Positions 23,508 to 31,587 of a stretch of DNA of 41,230 bases are shown in pieces. The notes beneath the pieces were generated by a model. That model did not search any database and was not told the origin of the DNA. It saw nothing but the letters and a program-made list of their open reading frames with translations. Every line of letters begins with the position of its first letter. The stretch's first letter is position 1. The position numbers and the translations under genes were made by a program. This DNA is from Actinomadura sp. KC06. Lineage in GTDB: Bacteria; Actinomycetota; Actinomycetes; Streptosporangiales; Streptosporangiaceae. The stretch is taken from the NCBI RefSeq assembly GCF_004348735.1, contig NZ_SMKT01000076.1, positions 1-41,230 on the forward strand, read 5' to 3'.

Positions 23508-25106
23508 ATGCGGAAGGAGACGCTGGAGAGTTTCGTCCTCGGGGACGTTCTCCGGTCACAGGCGCAGATCCACCGACGACAGACGTTTCTCAAGTTCCGG
23601 GACGGCGAGATCACCTACGGCGAGGTGGACGCCGCCGCCGACCGGATGGCTCGCGCGCTCGCCGGTGCCGGGATCGGGCGCGGCGACCACGTCGGGCTGA
23701 TGCTGCCCAACTGCGCCGACTTCGTCCAGCTGATCTTCGCCCTGGCGCGGCTCGGCGCGGTGGCCGTGCCGATCAACATCGCGTACCGGGGCGAGCTGCT
23801 GCGGCACGTGCTGGACAGCTCCGACTCCCAGTGGCTGATCATCGACGGGCCGTACGCGGAGCGGATCACCGAGGTGGCGGAGCGGCTGCCGAAGCTGGGC
23901 GGCGTGATCGTGCGGGACGCCGCCGCGAGCGGGGTGCTGCTCGAACACCTGGGCAAGCCCGCGCGGGACCTGGCGAGCCTGCCGGACGACGGCCGCGGCG
24001 ACGGGCGCGTCGAGGTCCCGGTCGGGTTCGCGGACATGCAGGCGATCATGTACACGTCCGGGACGACGGGCCCATCCAAGGGCGCGATGGTGCCCCACGC
24101 CCTGGCGCTGACCTGCGCCTACGACTCGCTCGACTTCCTCGACCGCTGGGGCAAGACGATCTACTGCCCGCTGCCGCTGTTCCACGCGGCGGCGCTGTGG
24201 GACGGCATGCTGTCCGCGCTGCTCGGCGGCGGCTCGATCGCGATCGTGGAGCGGTTCAGCGCGTCGAAGTTCTGGGACGACGTGCGCCGCTTCGACGCCC
24301 AGGTCTGCATGAGCGTGTTCTCCATGATCCCGATCCTGCTGAACCGGCCGCCGACGTCCCGCGACAAGGACCACCGGCTGGAGACGTTCTACATGGGCAA
24401 GTCGAACCTGGACGAGCCGATGCGGGAGCGGTTCGGCGTCCGGTCGGTGGAGACCTACACCAGCACCGAGGCCGGGATCGCGACGGGCAGCCCGTACGGG
24501 GAGTGGCGGGTCGGGTCGTGCGGGCAGGCCCACGAGGAGCGCTTCCAGGTCGCCGTGGTGGACGAGCACGACCGCGAGCTCGGCCCGGGGGAGCCGGGCG
24601 AGCTGGTGCTGCGGCCGAAGCAGCCGTTCGTCCTCACGACCGGCTACTACGGGAACTGGGAAGCGACCACGCACTGCTTCCGGAACATGTGGTTCCACAC
24701 TGGAGATCGGGTATGGCGCGATGACGACGGGTATTTCTTCTTCCTCGATCGGATGAAGGACGCCATCCGCCGGCGGGGTGAGAACATCTCCGCCTTCGAC
24801 CTGGAGACGGAGATCAACCAGCATCCGGCGGTCCTGGAGTGCGCCGCGATCGGCGTGCCCTCGGAACTGGAGGACGAGGACATCAAGGTGTCGATCGTGG
24901 TGCAACCCGATACCGGCATGGACCCGGCCGAGCTGATCGCCTACTGCGAGGAGCGGCTGCCGCGCTCGATGGTGCCCCGCTACGTCGAGTTCGTGGAGGC
25001 GCTGCCGCGCACCCCGACCGACAAGGTCGCCAAGTACAAGCTGCGGGCCGAGGGCGAGCGCGGCATCACCGACACGACCTGGGACCGGGAGGCGGACGGA
25101 CGGTGA
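23508..25106 (+). CDS. AMP-dependent acyl-CoA synthetase/ligase
   Basis: A 532-residue adenylate-forming ligase that would activate a carboxylic acid to its CoA thioester, the entry step of the operon. The phosphate loop YTSGTTGPSKG lies near 181-191, the adenine-binding TYTSTEAG near 320, the HTGDR(V)W motif near 402 and the C-terminal catalytic Lys506 in PRTPTDKVAK. The usual PTGK glycine is Asp here (TDK). Overall form resembles crotonobetaine/carnitine-CoA ligase-like and fatty-acid ligases; the substrate is unknown. GGAGG lies 4 nt before the ATG. Its TGA overlaps the GTG start of the next gene (GTGA). The gene opens a five-gene operon that runs to 29142. Confidence 0.92.
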   Translation: MRKETLESFVLGDVLRSQAQIHRRQTFLKFRDGEITYGEVDAAADRMARALAGAGIGRGDHVGLMLPNCADFVQLIFALARLGAVAVPINIAYRGELLRHVLDSSDSQWLIIDGPYAERITEVAERLPKLGGVIVRDAAASGVLLEHLGKPARDLASLPDDGRGDGRVEVPVGFADMQAIMYTSGTTGPSKGAMVPHALALTCAYDSLDFLDRWGKTIYCPLPLFHAAALWDGMLSALLGGGSIAIVERFSASKFWDDVRRFDAQVCMSVFSMIPILLNRPPTSRDKDHRLETFYMGKSNLDEPMRERFGVRSVETYTSTEAGIATGSPYGEWRVGSCGQAHEERFQVAVVDEHDRELGPGEPGELVLRPKQPFVLTTGYYGNWEATTHCFRNMWFHTGDRVWRDDDGYFFFLDRMKDAIRRRGENISAFDLETEINQHPAVLECAAIGVPSELEDEDIKVSIVVQPDTGMDPAELIAYCEERLPRSMVPRYVEFVEALPRTPTDKVAKYKLRAEGERGITDTTWDREADGR

Positions 25107-26335
25107 ACTGGGACGACACGCCAGAGGAGGCCGCGTTCCGCGAGGAGGTGCGAGCCTTCGTCCAGGAGCGGTTTCCCGAGTCGTACCGTCCGGCCGGGGA
25201 CGAGGAGCAGAGCCTGGAGCCGGAGGACGTCGCGGGCTACAACTGGCCCGTCGACCGCGTCGCCGACGACGAGGGCCGCCGCGAGGGCGCCCGCGTCTGG
25301 GCCGAAGCCCTAGCCGAACGCGGATGGATCGCACCGCATTGGCCGAAGGAGTACGGCGGCGCGGGCCTGTCGGCGCTGGAGGAGTTCGTCCTGCACGAGG
25401 AGATGATGCGGGCGCGGGTGCCGACCGTGAACGGCATCGGCGCGTTCCTCCTGGGCCCCACCCTCCTGGTGCATGGCACGGACGAGCAGAAGGCCGCGCA
25501 TCTCCCGCCCATCGCAAAGGGCGAGGCGACCTGGGCGCAAGGGTTCTCCGAACCGGGCTCCGGCTCCGACCTGGCGTCCCTGCGCACCCGAGCCGTCCGC
25601 GACGGCGACGACTACATAGTCGACGGCCAGAAGGTATGGACGTCCCTAGGCCAATACGCCGACTGGCTGTTCGTGCTCGTCCGCACCGACCCCGACGCAG
25701 ACCGCCCGCATCGCGGCATCACATTCCTCCTCATCGAGGCGAATGCGCCCGGCGTGACGATCCGTCCCATCACCGACATCCGCGGCGCGGTGCCGTTCTG
25801 CGAGATCTTCTTCGAGGGCGTCCGGGTGCCGGTGGCGAACCGGGTCGGGGAGGAGAACCGCGGCTGGTACGTGGCGATGTCGGCGCTCGGCTTCGAGCGG
25901 GCCGGGATCGGCGCGACGATCAAGTACGAGCAGGCCCTCGCCGAGCTGGTCGCCTACCTGCGCTCCCCGGACGGGCAACGCTTCGCCCGCCGAAGCCCCG
26001 CCCTCCGCCAGGAGATAGCCCGCCGCCAGACGGAGATCCGCGTGCTCTACAACCTGGCCCGCTACACCGTGTCGCGCCAGGCCGCGGGCGACGAGCCAGA
26101 CTTCGAGGCGTCCATCAACCAGCTTTTCGGCGCCGAACTGCACCAGCGCCTGGCCCGGACTGGCGCACGCGCGTTCGGAAGGTCCGCCGCGCTCTGGGAA
26201 CGCGAAGGCGCACCCATGAACGCCGCGTTCACCCACATGCGCCGAGACTCGGTGGCGTCCACCTTCCTAGGCGGCACCACCGAGATCCAGCGGAATGTCA
26301 TCGCCACCCGGGGCCTGAACCTGCCCCGCAGCTGA
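25103..26335 (+). CDS. Acyl-CoA dehydrogenase (larger subunit-type)
   Basis: A 410-residue FAD-dependent acyl-CoA dehydrogenase. The N-terminal helical domain, the middle-domain signature WAQGFSEPGSGSDLASL (about 140-156) and the C-terminal FLGGTTEIQRNVIA are all clear. At the position where medium-chain enzymes carry the catalytic glutamate (the E of EGTSQIQ), this protein has glycine (GGTTEIQ), as in subunits of mycobacterial heteromeric dehydrogenases. It may therefore need the second dehydrogenase at 28054 to form an alpha2beta2 enzyme. GTG at 25103 overlaps the ligase stop by 4 nt. Confidence 0.92.
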   Translation: MNWDDTPEEAAFREEVRAFVQERFPESYRPAGDEEQSLEPEDVAGYNWPVDRVADDEGRREGARVWAEALAERGWIAPHWPKEYGGAGLSALEEFVLHEEMMRARVPTVNGIGAFLLGPTLLVHGTDEQKAAHLPPIAKGEATWAQGFSEPGSGSDLASLRTRAVRDGDDYIVDGQKVWTSLGQYADWLFVLVRTDPDADRPHRGITFLLIEANAPGVTIRPITDIRGAVPFCEIFFEGVRVPVANRVGEENRGWYVAMSALGFERAGIGATIKYEQALAELVAYLRSPDGQRFARRSPALRQEIARRQTEIRVLYNLARYTVSRQAAGDEPDFEASINQLFGAELHQRLARTGARAFGRSAALWEREGAPMNAAFTHMRRDSVASTFLGGTTEIQRNVIATRGLNLPRS

Positions 26336-26357
26336 TCACCAGGAGGAGCGAGCACGC

Positions 26358-27116
26358 ATGCCCGACGAGAACGCCTACGAAACCGTCGATCTGCGGATCG
26401 AAGAACGAGTGGCCTGGCTGACGCTGAACCGGCCGGAGAAGCTCAACGCGCTGACGCCGACGACGATGACCGAGCTGCGCGACATCTTCACCCGCGTCGA
26501 CGATGACGAGGACGTCTGCGTGGTGGTGCTGCGCGGCGCCGGCGAACGCGCGTTCTGCGCCGGGATGGACCTCGGCTGGTCGGAGAAGCTCACGCCGCGC
26601 GAACGGATCGAGCAGGGACGGCTCGGCGAGAAGACGTTCGCGATGATGGAGCGCCTGTCGGTCCCGGTGATCGCGGCCGTGCACGGCTACGCGGTCGGCG
26701 GCGGCCTGGAACTGGCGCTCGCGGCCGACTTCATCGTCGCGTCCGACAACGCGAAGGTCGGCCTGGTGGAGATCACACTCTCGGCCCGCCCGCCGTACCG
26801 GCCGAAGATGACCGAGGACGGCGACCCCGACCAGCCCGAGTTCGGCGGCTCCGCGCCCGGCTGGGGCGGCGTGAAGCGGCTGCCGGAGCGCATCGGCAAG
26901 GCCCGCGCGAAGGAGCTCCTGTTCACCGGCGCCCGCATCGACGCCGACCGCGCGTTCAAGCTGGGGCTGGTCAACGACGTGTATCCGGCGGACGAGTTCG
27001 ACAAGCGGGTCGGCGAGCTGGCCGAGCGGATCGCGGCGATGAACCGCTATAACCTGCGCCTCGTCAAGGAACTGGTCAGCTACGGCTACGACTGGATCGA
27101 GCCGCACCCGAGCTAG
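26358..27116 (+). CDS. Enoyl-CoA hydratase/isomerase (crotonase) with insertion
   Basis: A 252-residue crotonase-fold protein. The oxyanion-hole residues are in AFCAGMDL (65-72) and VGGGLELALAAD (113-124). Both catalytic glutamates of hydratases appear present: Glu118 in GGGLE and Glu138 in GLVEI. Between GLVEITL and PGWGGVKRLP, where the family normally has LGxxPGxGG, about 24 extra residues (roughly 142-165, charged and proline-rich) are inserted at the mouth of the active site. This may reshape it for a bulky or cyclic acyl chain. It follows the dehydrogenase by 22 bp with AGGAGG before the ATG. Confidence 0.9.
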   Translation: MPDENAYETVDLRIEERVAWLTLNRPEKLNALTPTTMTELRDIFTRVDDDEDVCVVVLRGAGERAFCAGMDLGWSEKLTPRERIEQGRLGEKTFAMMERLSVPVIAAVHGYAVGGGLELALAADFIVASDNAKVGLVEITLSARPPYRPKMTEDGDPDQPEFGGSAPGWGGVKRLPERIGKARAKELLFTGARIDADRAFKLGLVNDVYPADEFDKRVGELAERIAAMNRYNLRLVKELVSYGYDWIEPHPS

Positions 27117-27124
27117 GAGGACCC

Positions 27125-28063
27125 GTGCAGATCTATCGCATCGATCACGTCGCCCAGGTGACCGGCGACCTCGACGCGCAGGTCGCGCTGCTGGAGGGGC
27201 TGTTCGGGTTCCGGCGCGTCCGGAGCTGGGACAACCCGGCCGAGGGGGCCCGCGGCACCCGGCTGGAGATCCCCGGCAGCCACGGCCAGGCGTGGGAGGT
27301 GGTCGCGCCCGCCGGGAAAGGCTCCGCGCTCCAGACCTTCCTGGACGACCACGGCGGACGCCCCGGCCTGCACCACGTAGGCGCTGAGGTACCCGACCTT
27401 GAGGCCGTCCGCGCGGAACTCGAAGTACGCGGCATCAAGCCGACGGACGGCGCACGAGGACGCTGGCTGGAGGCGTCGCTGAGCCCGCCCGAGCACGGCC
27501 CCGGCGTCCTGTTCCGGCTGCGCGGCCCCGGCAACCTCGACATGTGCGGCGACTCGTCGGACTCCGTCGAGGAGTCGTCGCCCGCGTCCGGGCCGTCCCT
27601 CGGCATCGTGGCGCTGGACCACATCTGCCAGGCGTTCCCCGACCGCGACCTCCTCGCGGGCTGGTACCACGGCCTCGCCGGGTTCACGCAGGTGTGGCGC
27701 ACCCCGGACGACGAGCATCCCGATATGGCCGACCTCGTCCTGAACATCCCCGGCTCCACCATCTGCTGGGAAGTGATCATGCCGCGCGGCGAGGACTCGT
27801 TCATCGAACGGTTCTGGGACCGCAACGGCGCCGCCGCCCACCACGTCACGTTCGAGGTGGACGACTGGGACAAGGCGCTGGCCGCCTGCGAACACCACGA
27901 CACGCCGACCTTCGACGACGAGGAGGGCGTCACCGACGGCGCCGCCTGGAAGCACACGTTCATTCACCCCAAGCACACCGGCGGCGTCCTGGTCCAGCTG
28001 TTCTGGGAAGAGCGCCCCGGCGTGTGGGTCCGCTCCGACAAGGTCCCGCCGCCATGGACCTGA
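27125..28063 (+). CDS. Tandem-domain VOC protein
   Basis: A 312-residue protein with two complete vicinal-oxygen-chelate domains (about 1-135 and 165-298) joined by a serine/acidic linker (GDSSDSVEESSPASG). Candidate ligands are His8 (RIDHVAQV) and HHVGAEV near 83 in the first domain, and LDHICQAF near 169 and HHVTFEV near 239 in the second. The fold hosts extradiol dioxygenases, methylmalonyl-CoA epimerases and 4-hydroxyphenylpyruvate-dioxygenase-like enzymes. Sitting between a crotonase and an acyl-CoA dehydrogenase, it may isomerise, epimerise or cleave a CoA-bound intermediate. GTG at 27125 has GGAGG 6 nt upstream. Its last 10 bases overlap the next gene. Confidence 0.82.
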   Translation: MQIYRIDHVAQVTGDLDAQVALLEGLFGFRRVRSWDNPAEGARGTRLEIPGSHGQAWEVVAPAGKGSALQTFLDDHGGRPGLHHVGAEVPDLEAVRAELEVRGIKPTDGARGRWLEASLSPPEHGPGVLFRLRGPGNLDMCGDSSDSVEESSPASGPSLGIVALDHICQAFPDRDLLAGWYHGLAGFTQVWRTPDDEHPDMADLVLNIPGSTICWEVIMPRGEDSFIERFWDRNGAAAHHVTFEVDDWDKALAACEHHDTPTFDDEEGVTDGAAWKHTFIHPKHTGGVLVQLFWEERPGVWVRSDKVPPPWT

Positions 28064-29142
28064 GCCTCACCGAGGACCAGGAGCTGATCGCCTCCACCGC
28101 CCGCGAACTCCTGGAGTCCCGCGCCGCGACGGCCGGAGCCCGGGCGATGGACGGCGACCCGTCCGGCCATTCCGCCGCCCTGTGGAAGGAGATGGTCGAA
28201 CTCGGCTGGACGGGCTTGGCCTTCCCAGAGGAGCACGGCGGCGTAGGCGGCGACTTCCTGGACGTGTGCCTGCTGTTCGAGCAACTCGGCTACGCCCAAG
28301 TCCCGAGCCCGCTACTCACCTCAGTGGCGTCCTGCGGCATGCCCATAACCCGCCACGGCACGCCCGACCAGCAGCAACGATGGCTCACGGCCATCTCAGA
28401 GGGCCAGATAGCGACCGCCGCACCTCTCCCTTGGGACCGTCCGGACGAAGGCCCAGTGGCTTCCCCTAACGGCACGGACTTCGTCCTCACCGGAACGGTC
28501 ACATTCGTCCCGTTCGCCGCATCCGCCGAGAGCCTCCTCATCGCGGCCCGCGTCGGCGACGAACCACGCGCGTTCTGGGTGGACGCGTCGTCCCCAGGCG
28601 TAGCGCTCCGTCCGTTGGAAACCGTCGGCCTGGACCGTCCCTGCCACGTCGAGCTGTCGGACGTCCACGTGCCCGCCCCCGACGCCCTAGGCCCGGACGC
28701 CGCCACCGCGATCTCCCTGTTCGGCGCGGCGGCGACCTGCGCCGAGATGGTGGGTGCGGCGCAGCGCGTCCTGGACATGACGGTGCAGTACGCGACGGAA
28801 CGGGAGCAGTTCGGCCGTCCCATCGGGTCGTTCCAGGCCGTCCAGCACCATTGCGCCGACATGGCCATCGACGTCCTGGGCTCCCGTTTCATCGCCTACG
28901 AAGCCATCTGGCGCCTCTCAGCGAACCGTGACGCAAAGCAAGAAGTGTCAATGGCCAAAGCATGGGTCAGCGAAGCGTACGAACGAGTCTGCGCCCTAGG
29001 CCACCAGGTACACGGCGCGATCGGCTTCACCCAAGAACACGACCTGCACTGGTTCTCCCAACACGCCATGTCAGCGTCCCTGGCCTTCGGCGACGGCGAC
29101 GCCCACTACGAATCCCTGGCCACCAACCTCAACCTCCCCTAG
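28054..29142 (+). CDS. Acyl-CoA dehydrogenase (smaller subunit-type)
   Basis: A 362-residue acyl-CoA dehydrogenase-fold protein and last gene of the operon. Seen: LGWTGLAFPEEHGGVGG (about 50-66), ATEREQFGRPIGSFQAVQH (about 250-268), the C-terminal-domain signature, and VHGAIGFTQEHDLHWF near 328. The middle domain lacks the FSEPGSGSD motif of its partner (25103-26335), so the FAD/substrate site is incomplete. This complementarity is typical of heteromeric alpha2beta2 dehydrogenases that handle sterol or terpenoid CoA esters in actinobacteria. The ATG overlaps the VOC gene by 10 nt. Codon choice is looser than in neighbours (ATA, CTA, CCA are noticeable). Confidence 0.9.
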   Translation: MDLSLTEDQELIASTARELLESRAATAGARAMDGDPSGHSAALWKEMVELGWTGLAFPEEHGGVGGDFLDVCLLFEQLGYAQVPSPLLTSVASCGMPITRHGTPDQQQRWLTAISEGQIATAAPLPWDRPDEGPVASPNGTDFVLTGTVTFVPFAASAESLLIAARVGDEPRAFWVDASSPGVALRPLETVGLDRPCHVELSDVHVPAPDALGPDAATAISLFGAAATCAEMVGAAQRVLDMTVQYATEREQFGRPIGSFQAVQHHCADMAIDVLGSRFIAYEAIWRLSANRDAKQEVSMAKAWVSEAYERVCALGHQVHGAIGFTQEHDLHWFSQHAMSASLAFGDGDAHYESLATNLNLP

Positions 29143-29149
29143 GAACCCG

Positions 29150-29196
29150 CGACGCGACGCCACGGCCGGTGAATTCTCCGGCTGGGCGTCGCGTCG
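29150..29196. terminator. Strong bidirectional terminator
   Basis: CGACGCGACGCC (29150-29161) pairs perfectly with GGCGTCGCGTCG (29185-29196), and an inner stem GCCGG/CCGGC (29165-29169, 29178-29182) extends it. It sits between the convergent acyl-CoA operon and the chaperone-like operon and can end transcription from both sides. Confidence 0.8.
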
Positions 29197-29218
29197 TCAT
29201 GCCCTGCGGGAACCGACC

Positions 29219-30727
29219 TCACTGGACGCCCGGGGGTTTGTGGCCGAAGGACCAGCCGGATTTGAACTTTTCCTGGATGGCGGGGAAGGCGTGCAGGACG
29301 TCCTGTGCGTCGCGGGAGAGGGGAGTGGTGGCGGCGAAACCGGCGGCGAAGGCGAAGCCGGCGAAGGTCAGGATCATCAGGACGACGCCCGCGCCGAACG
29401 CGCTGGTCGAGGTCAGGACGAGGCCGAGCATGAACAGCGCGACGTTGGAGCCGAGGCCGTAGGCCCAGACTTTGGCGCGGCGCGACCGGTGGGCGGACGC
29501 GCAGCCGGTGCAGCGGGGCACCGAGATCGTCAGCTTCCGCCAGGTGATCCGCCGGGCGTAGTACTCGGTGATCTCCTCGTTGACCTCGCCGTGCATCTTC
29601 ACCTTGAAACCGGAGCCGTCGTGGCTCGGGTGCTCCTTGCAGAACCAGCAGGTGGCGTAGACCTGGTTCTCGCGGACGGTCTCCAGGTTCTCCGCGATGC
29701 GCGTCCTGATGTTCGCCGAGACGGCGGTGGCCTCGGTGCGCTCCAGGACGCCCTCCGCCGGGCGCCAGTCGTCGGTCTCGTTGCCGTACAGGATGACGCA
29801 GCGCATGGCGGAGTCGGCGATCTCGTCCCGCAGCCCCTCCAGGATGGAGTGGTCGCCGGGCAGGACCGCGCCGAGACCTGCGAGGACGGGTTCGGCCCGT
29901 TCGAGCAGGCGGATCGCCTCGGCGTGGCCGGTATCGGGGGCGGCGTCGGCGCGTTCGAGGGCGGTCCGGCTCTGCGATCTGAGCCGGGACGCGTCGGGGG
30001 CGACGGCGTCGCGGAGCGCGGTGTCGACCAGGTCGGCGCGGAAGCCGGAGCCGCGCATCAGGTCGATGTGGGCGGACGCCTTCTCGTGCTCCCCGGCCCG
30101 GGATTCCTGGACGGCGAGCCGCGCGCTGATCGACAGGAGCGCGGCGGGGAGGCGTTCGCGCAGCTCGGCGGCGGCGCCGGGGCCGATCCGGGGGTCGTCG
30201 GCGGTGCGGGCGCGCCCGGCGACGAGGTCCCAGAACGCGTCGGTGTTCAGGGTGGTCCGCCAGTGGCGCAGTGCTTGTTTCCAGAGCTCGGGGTCGTTGT
30301 CGTCCAGGGCTCGGGCGTGGGCCAGGACGGCGAGGTTGTGCGCGGCGACGGCGGACGGGCGTCCGGGGCCGGGGTTCGTCCAGAGCCGCTCGGCGTCCTC
30401 GACGCGGCCGTCGCGCAGGGCCTTGAGGGCCTCGTCGTTGTTGTGGGAGGGCCAGAACCAGAACAGCTCGTCCTCCAGGCGGCGGACCGGGTCGCGCAGC
30501 CGCTGGATCGCCCGCTGGGCGGCGTCGGCATCGGGCGGCGGCTCGAGCGGCAGGAGTGAGTCGGTGCCGGGTGCTTTGCCGAGTTTGGCCTGGACCTGGA
30601 GTTCCTCCGAGCGGCGGCGGATGTCGCGGGCGGTGGCGTCCACCGCGAGGCCGGTGACCCGGAAGGGGTTCTCCCGGTAGAGGTCCGGGCCGGTCTGGTC
30701 GAGGAAGGACGTCTTCGTGGTGTTCAT
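29219..30727 (-). CDS. Membrane protein with J-like N-terminus and zinc-ribbon motifs
   Basis: A 502-residue protein, last of the four-gene Hsp70 operon. Residues about 18-90 (ENPFRVTGLAVDATARDI, then RLRDPVRRLEDELFWFWP) resemble the start of a J domain, but the HPD motif that stimulates Hsp70 is absent where it is expected (about 51-57, KAPGTDS). Residues about 95-350 are helical and TPR-like. CWFC near 358-361 and CTGC near 405-408 form a CxxC...CxxC pair that could bind zinc, followed by two membrane helices (about 428-472) and a short cytoplasmic tail. It is probably a membrane-bound partner of the Hsp70. Its ATG overlaps the OmpA-domain gene stop (ATGA). No named family was recognised; the J-like assignment is an inference from pattern. 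Confidence 0.7.
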   Translation of the reverse strand: MNTTKTSFLDQTGPDLYRENPFRVTGLAVDATARDIRRRSEELQVQAKLGKAPGTDSLLPLEPPPDADAAQRAIQRLRDPVRRLEDELFWFWPSHNNDEALKALRDGRVEDAERLWTNPGPGRPSAVAAHNLAVLAHARALDDNDPELWKQALRHWRTTLNTDAFWDLVAGRARTADDPRIGPGAAAELRERLPAALLSISARLAVQESRAGEHEKASAHIDLMRGSGFRADLVDTALRDAVAPDASRLRSQSRTALERADAAPDTGHAEAIRLLERAEPVLAGLGAVLPGDHSILEGLRDEIADSAMRCVILYGNETDDWRPAEGVLERTEATAVSANIRTRIAENLETVRENQVYATCWFCKEHPSHDGSGFKVKMHGEVNEEITEYYARRITWRKLTISVPRCTGCASAHRSRRAKVWAYGLGSNVALFMLGLVLTSTSAFGAGVVLMILTFAGFAFAAGFAATTPLSRDAQDVLHAFPAIQEKFKSGWSFGHKPPGVQ

Positions 30728-31587
30728 CGTCCACCTGCCGCGGAGATGCGGACGCTGACCGTCCGGTTGCGGGGGTCGCCGGACGCCCCATCGCCCGGAT
30801 ACGGGGGCAGGAGACCGGCCAGCGTCGAGATCGAGAACTGGGCGGTCGGGATCCGCGCGGACGAGCGCAGCACCTCCCGGACGACCGTGGCCCGCAGCAT
30901 GCCCAGCTCGGCGTTGCTCGCGTACCCGCCGCCCGGGTGGACGGCCCTGCGGTCGGTGTGGCCGATCACGGTGACGGAGACCTGGTCGGCGTAGGGGCGG
31001 AGTTGCCTGCCGAGGTTCGCCAGGACGGCCCGGCCGCGTGGGGTCAGCGCCGCGTCGCGGCGGAAGAGGCCGCGCTCGAACGTCACCTCGATCTCGCCGG
31101 CCCGGCGTTCGACATGCAGGCCCGAGCCCTTGAGCCTCAGTGCGGCGATCGGGTCTGGCGCGGGGCTCGGCGAGGTGACAGGGGTCGACGGGACGGGTGC
31201 GGGGGCGCCGGGCTCGTCCCGGTCCAGCCAGACGTCCGCCAGCATGACGAACGCGAGCAGCACCACGGCCGCCGTCCCCAGGCGGAAAGCGGAGCGTGCG
31301 AGGACGAAGCGCCGGGGAGACGCCGCCGCCGCCCGGATCTGGGCGATGCGGCGGCGTCCCTCCGCGGCGCCGGGGTCGCCGGGGGAGATGGCGGCGACCT
31401 CGGCCCAGCAGCGGTCGGCCTCGTCCAGCCGGCCCTGCTGCGCGTACATGCGCGCCTTCAGGTCGAGCACGACCGCGCCGTGCTCGCCCTCCAGCAGTTC
31501 TTCTGCCTCCGCGTAGCGGCCGGCGCGGGCCAGCGCGCGGGCCTGCGCGACCGTCACCTCCCGGACGGCCTGTGCCGGGGCGGTCAT
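30724..31587 (-). CDS. TPR-TM-OmpA domain protein (putative cell-wall tether)
   Basis: A 287-residue single-pass protein. Residues 10-85 are TPR-like (ARALARAGRYAEAEELL, ARMYAQQGRLDEADRCW). Arginines (PRRFVLAR) precede a membrane helix at about 103-121, which by the positive-inside rule puts the TPR part in the cytoplasm. A Pro/Ser/Thr-rich linker (125-147) leads to an extracytoplasmic OmpA-like domain (about 160-285). Its peptidoglycan-binding residues are retained: Asp212 in VIGHTD and Arg275 in NRTVSV. It would connect the Hsp70 machinery inside to the wall outside. The ATG overlaps the Hsp70 stop, and its own stop overlaps the next start (both ATGA). Confidence 0.85.
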   Translation of the reverse strand: MTAPAQAVREVTVAQARALARAGRYAEAEELLEGEHGAVVLDLKARMYAQQGRLDEADRCWAEVAAISPGDPGAAEGRRRIAQIRAAAASPRRFVLARSAFRLGTAAVVLLAFVMLADVWLDRDEPGAPAPVPSTPVTSPSPAPDPIAALRLKGSGLHVERRAGEIEVTFERGLFRRDAALTPRGRAVLANLGRQLRPYADQVSVTVIGHTDRRAVHPGGGYASNAELGMLRATVVREVLRSSARIPTAQFSISTLAGLLPPYPGDGASGDPRNRTVSVRISAAGGR

